DNA of 64,000 nucleotides, from NCBI GenBank assembly GCA_013407085.1, contig JACCGJ010006488.1, positions 49,453 to 113,452 on the forward strand, written 5' to 3'. The notes beneath the pieces were generated by a model. That model worked only from the letters and a program-made list of their open reading frames with translations. It made no database searches and was not told the origin of the DNA. Made by a program: the position numbers and the translations under genes. Source of the DNA: Atriophallophorus winterbourni. Its lineage: Eukaryota > Platyhelminthes > Trematoda > Plagiorchiida > Microphallidae. Shown one piece after another: positions 61,196 to 64,000 of this stretch (position 1 is the stretch's first letter; every line of letters starts with the position of its first letter).

Positions 61196-61295
61196 TTCCA
61201 AAGTAATCCAGCAAACCTTTATTGAAATTCGTTTTGATATTTGTTTTCATACCATCATTCCATTAATTTTGTTAACTCGTTTTATCCCAATATAG

Positions 61296-61574
61296 CTCGC
61301 TACAGGAGACCCGTACACATTCGTTGGACAATTTTGGGAAACAAATGGAGAGCATTTGATTGATGACCTCACTGACATCTATCATCAAGCCTTTCAATCC
61401 TTTCTACAAAGAGCTTTTCCCTGCGATCGATTATATTTTATATATACAAACGTGAAACATACTGTTTGCAATCCAAGTGGATTCCCTAACCACGTCGGCA
61501 TCCATTCGTTAAATATCCTCTTATTTATCTTGCTCCTTCAAGTGGCGATTTTATTACTCATCTTCATGCAGTGA
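61296..61574 (+). CDS. prom: Prominin-like exon 9: membrane segment 5 and stop
   Basis: Residues 696-787, acceptor ttatcccaatatag, phase 0. The extracellular part has two cysteines (FPCDRLYF, VKHTVCNP) in the positions seen before the last helix of prominins. Helix 5 (LNILLFILLLQVAILLLIF) is followed only by Met-Gln and the stop. The cytoplasmic tail of about 50 residues with tyrosines found in vertebrate prominin-1 is absent. No AATAAA is seen in the following 200 bases. Confidence 0.85.
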   Translation, partial: LATGDPYTFVGQFWETNGEHLIDDLTDIYHQAFQSFLQRAFPCDRLYFIYTNVKHTVCNPSGFPNHVGIHSLNILLFILLLQVAILLLIFMQ

Positions 61575-62335
61575 TTTGAAACGCTCTACCATTCAGCTAT
61601 TAAACCATGCTGTCGCGCAAGCCTGCTAACGTGTTGTCAAACGCAAACATTTTTCTTATTCATGGTAAATGGTGTAACAATTTTGATTTGGAAACAATGT
61701 TTTAGATTAAGATACACCAAAATTTACGTTGAATCGATTTGTTGTCCAAATGCGTATAAATGTTGGTTGTGAGCCTCGGTTCTAACACATGGCTGGTTAT
61801 TATAAAATTACACCCAATATACTAAACCATTGTGCACAATTTCTAAGCGGACTTCTGACTCAGTTATTCTGCGAATCGCTGGATGCGCGGAAGGATCGTG
61901 GCGAACAAACTGAGCAAATACCCTGGAAAAATAAGCTATTTTCGGGAGCGCAGCACGGATTTAGAAAGGGATATCAAGCCTTACTAACCTTCTCCTTAAC
62001 CCTGACTATTGGACTCGAGCATTAGATGTTGGGGATAGCATCAATGAATGTTGCATCGATATATCGAAATAAACTTAACCGTGTAAACCACAGTATTATC
62101 ATACAGAATCTGAAACGTTGTGTATAACTGGAAGACTATTAGCATTAAAAAAATTACCTGTCTGATCGGCTTTTTCAAGTATCTGTGGACGGTGCTTTAT
62201 AGAAGTCAGTAGCCGTGACAAGTGGATTGCCTCGTGGATCCGCCCTCGGACCGATCCTCTTAGCACTTTATGCCAATGTCATGCGAGCTCCCATTAAATG
62301 TAAGATCGTACAGTTCGCGGAGGATATAAAATTGT

Positions 62336-62439
62336 AAAGTATTGTGATGCTCACATCCCCATCCCTTACACACCACTACCGGTTTCAGGCTGTTTGCCAT
62401 CGTCATGTGGAGACAGTAAGATCAGGTTCGTTGAGCCTT
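62336..62439 (-). mobile_element. 104-bp insertion carrying a degenerate hammerhead
   Basis: Flanked by near-perfect 13-bp repeats gatataaaattgt (62323-62335) and gatataaaagtgt (62440-62452), which duplicate the FADD-box codons of the host LINE. It aligns with the 88-bp insert at 32119-32206 over about 75 bp, ending in the same gacagtaagatcagg. Confidence 0.7.
62373..62410 (-). ncRNA. Hammerhead ribozyme, one core base lost
   Basis: Minus strand: CCAC (62410-62407); core ATGACGA (62406-62400), where CUGANGA is required; TGGC, AAACA loop, GCCT (helix II with three GC pairs and a closing mismatch); GAAA (62386-62383); palindromic ACCGGT helix III; H17 = A at 62377; then GTGG (62376-62373), pairing with CCAC. 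Only C3 to A breaks the core, because position 7 is free. Probably inactive or weak. Confidence 0.6.
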
Positions 62440-62760
62440 GATATAAAAGTGTGTTTGAGGATTAATAATCCGGAAGACTGCGAACTGCTTCAGAAGGATC
62501 TGGATAACCGCCAGGTTGGGTCCCGGAAAAATCGAATATTTTTCAATTTCCAAAAGTGTCACATGTTAAACCTTGGAAAATATCTATCTATCCTCTATAT
62601 AATGAAAACATTTGAACGTGAAATTCGAATTGCATTGATCTATATCACGCTACTAGAGCACTGAGGTCAGCGTGGATGATTTACGATGAGGATGTACACG
62701 CGGTATTAGTTCGTATACAGAATAGAATGCAAAGCTGTTGTAGTTTATTTCTTGACAATT

Positions 62761-63338
62761 TCTGTAACCATTTTACACCTGAGAATGATGGTAATCTGTG
62801 ATATGTATGTGATCCCAAGTGTACAACCGTGACAAGTATCCAACCTGTATAGTCCGGTATGACATGGTGTGTATCATAAACGGATTAAAATGTTCAGCGA
62901 TATTATTTTTCTGATAGACAAAATGTTTTGTGGAATTCGGGTAGACGATGACTAAAATTAAAGACCTTTTAACAGCGTGATTAAGTTAACTGAGAAATGT
63001 TTTCTCGCAACGAAAATAAACAACAATATTGCGAAAGGTTACTTAATGGTGATTGGGCGGTCTCTGTTTTTAAGTAAGTTGTGAATGTTTCAAAATTATT
63101 TATCTATTGTATATCAACTCTATATGAACGTGAACTAAGCGGACTTGCGAGTATTTCTTCATCAGTAGCTATAGAGTAATAAATGTTTTTGAACACGTCA
63201 TACAGTACAAATTATTAAGCTTGGGTCTAATAAATTCCTTCGGATCTGGACCGCAAAAGTACACATTTGGACAGTTCAGTATATATTTCTAAAACCAATA
63301 TCCACCCCTCTATGAAATGGCTTCAATTGCATAGCAGT
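62761..63338. other. Unique sequence
   Basis: AT-rich, no gene or repeat recognised. Confidence 0.5.
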
Positions 63339-63339
63339 G

Positions 63340-63386
<47 letters not shown>

Positions 63387-63428
63387 TATTCTATATATGA
63401 TATCTAATATAATTATATATATATATAC
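63339..63428. repeat. (AT)n microsatellite
   Basis: About 45 bases of pure TA, then imperfect TA-rich sequence up to the transposon edge. It supplies the TA target of the adjacent element. Confidence 0.95.
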
Positions 63429-63429
63429 A

Positions 63430-64000
63430 GTGGAACCCGGTTACAACGAATCGCTGGGGAGAGAGTAACATGTTCGTTATAAGCGGAATTCGTTGTAAGC
63501 GAGTTGCGACACTGACAGTCCAATCTCACGTTTTCTGAAGTAGCTGGCGATACTCTTTTGTTTAAGTTTTGACTTCGCCACTGCCTCGATCTCTCTCTCC
63601 ACAAATTCAAGTTCTCTTTCGACGTCTCTTCCTTTTATTCTAAAAAATCTGCAGAGATCAAGAGCACTCCCGGCATCTTTCACAGACGGTGTCTGACTGA
63701 GTGATTGCAATTTGTCATGAGTCTGTGATTACCAATCACAGAAAATTCACGTGATTTTCTTGTGCGTGCGTGCGACTCAGTTAGCACACTGTAGGCCAGG
63801 CTGCCTGTGTCTCGCCAAGCTGTGTCAGTTCTATTCTTAACGCACTGCAGTCCAATCTTGACGGAGCGTTGCGGGTTAAAAGCCAGACAAAGCGAGTTCG
63901 TTGTAAGCATGTACTTTATTGAACAAATATAGCTGTCGGGAAAGTGTACGGTGTTCGTAATAAGCGAGATTCGTAACGAACAGTTCGTTGTACGCATGTT
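63430..64000 (-). mobile_element. Tigger/pogo-like DNA transposon end, internally deleted, runs off the window
   Basis: Begins at a TA with cagtggaacccggttacaac, the style of terminal repeat seen in Tc1/mariner-Tigger elements, followed by subterminal motifs gttcgttataagcg and attcgttgtaagcg. On the minus strand frame 63477-63710 resembles the C-terminal tail of a Tigger/jerky transposase (ALDLCRFFRIKG, then KLKQKSIASYFRKRE). From about 63890 the same gttcgttgtaagc and gttcgtaataagc motifs return, as if the opposite end were starting. The catalytic DDE region has no room between them, so this looks like a deletion derivative. Confidence 0.7.

Larger units (their letters stand above)
33501..61574 (+). 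other. prom: Prominin-like (CD133 family) gene, nine exons over 28 kb
   Basis: Prominins are five-pass membrane glycoproteins of plasma-membrane protrusions that bind cholesterol. Nine exons with AG/GT borders join in compatible phases (0,0,0,0,1,2,0,0) into one stop-free frame of about 787 codons, against roughly 830-865 in vertebrates. Membrane segments fall at residues about 87-111, 149-173, 420-444, 460-487 and 766-787. Two large loops of about 245 and 280 residues separate segments 2/3 and 4/5, as in the family. Paired cysteines recur at family positions (an ICSLVESPS and EKCGHFTDGGLLH pair after segment 4, two more before segment 5). N-glycosylation signals are present in exons 1, 6, 7 and 8. 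Introns run from 371 bp to 7.2 kb and most contain LINE fragments. Identification rests on architecture and motif resemblance, not on a search. Confidence 0.85.
61789..62760 (+). pseudogene. Decayed CR1-like LINE reverse transcriptase downstream of prominin
   Basis: Plus-strand pieces in order: fingers FSGAQHGFRKGYQALLTF, a motif A remnant, VTSGLPRGSALGPILLALYA, QFAEDIKL (FADD-type box with D to E), then INNPEDCELLQKDLD and FQKCHMLNLGK. The hammerhead insertion separates QFAEDIKL from INNPEDC. Confidence 0.75.

Overview
The window is animal nuclear DNA: AT-rich, with spliced genes, very large introns and heavy decayed retrotransposon content. The mix of CR1-like and RTE-like LINEs, a Gypsy LTR element, a Tigger-like DNA transposon and short repeats carrying hammerhead ribozymes suggests a flatworm, most likely a trematode. 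That assignment is an inference.

Layout. (1) 1-30507: five head-to-tail copies of a complex repeat of about 5.2 kb (starts at 1, 4822, 10049, 15272 and 20490). Each unit is built from antisense fragments of CR1-like LINEs. Copies 1-4 are close relatives that share deletions; copy 5 keeps an older, longer form. Copies 2-4 carry a 5'-truncated RTE insertion that copy 1 lacks. (2) 20600-24946: a nearly intact Gypsy-type LTR retrotransposon on the minus strand, inserted in copy 5 with a 5-bp target duplication. (3) 30508-32870: a solo, diverged relative of the array LINE, interrupted by two small insertions. One of these, 88 bp long, encodes what looks like a complete hammerhead ribozyme. (4) 33501-61574: one host gene on the plus strand, a prominin-like (CD133 family) five-pass membrane protein in nine exons. 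Phases join without a stop into about 787 codons. Its eight introns hold CR1 and RTE LINEs. (5) 61789-62750: a decayed sense LINE with a second hammerhead-bearing insertion. (6) 63339-64000: an AT microsatellite and one end of a Tigger/pogo-like transposon that runs off the window.

The only host gene I can support is the prominin gene; everything else is mobile DNA or its debris. The most notable observations are the two short insertions with hammerhead folds, whose helix I pairs differ in a compensatory way. Next come the complete prominin model, including an exon (50604-50753) that is easy to miss, and the array, whose copies preserve empty sites for several later insertions.
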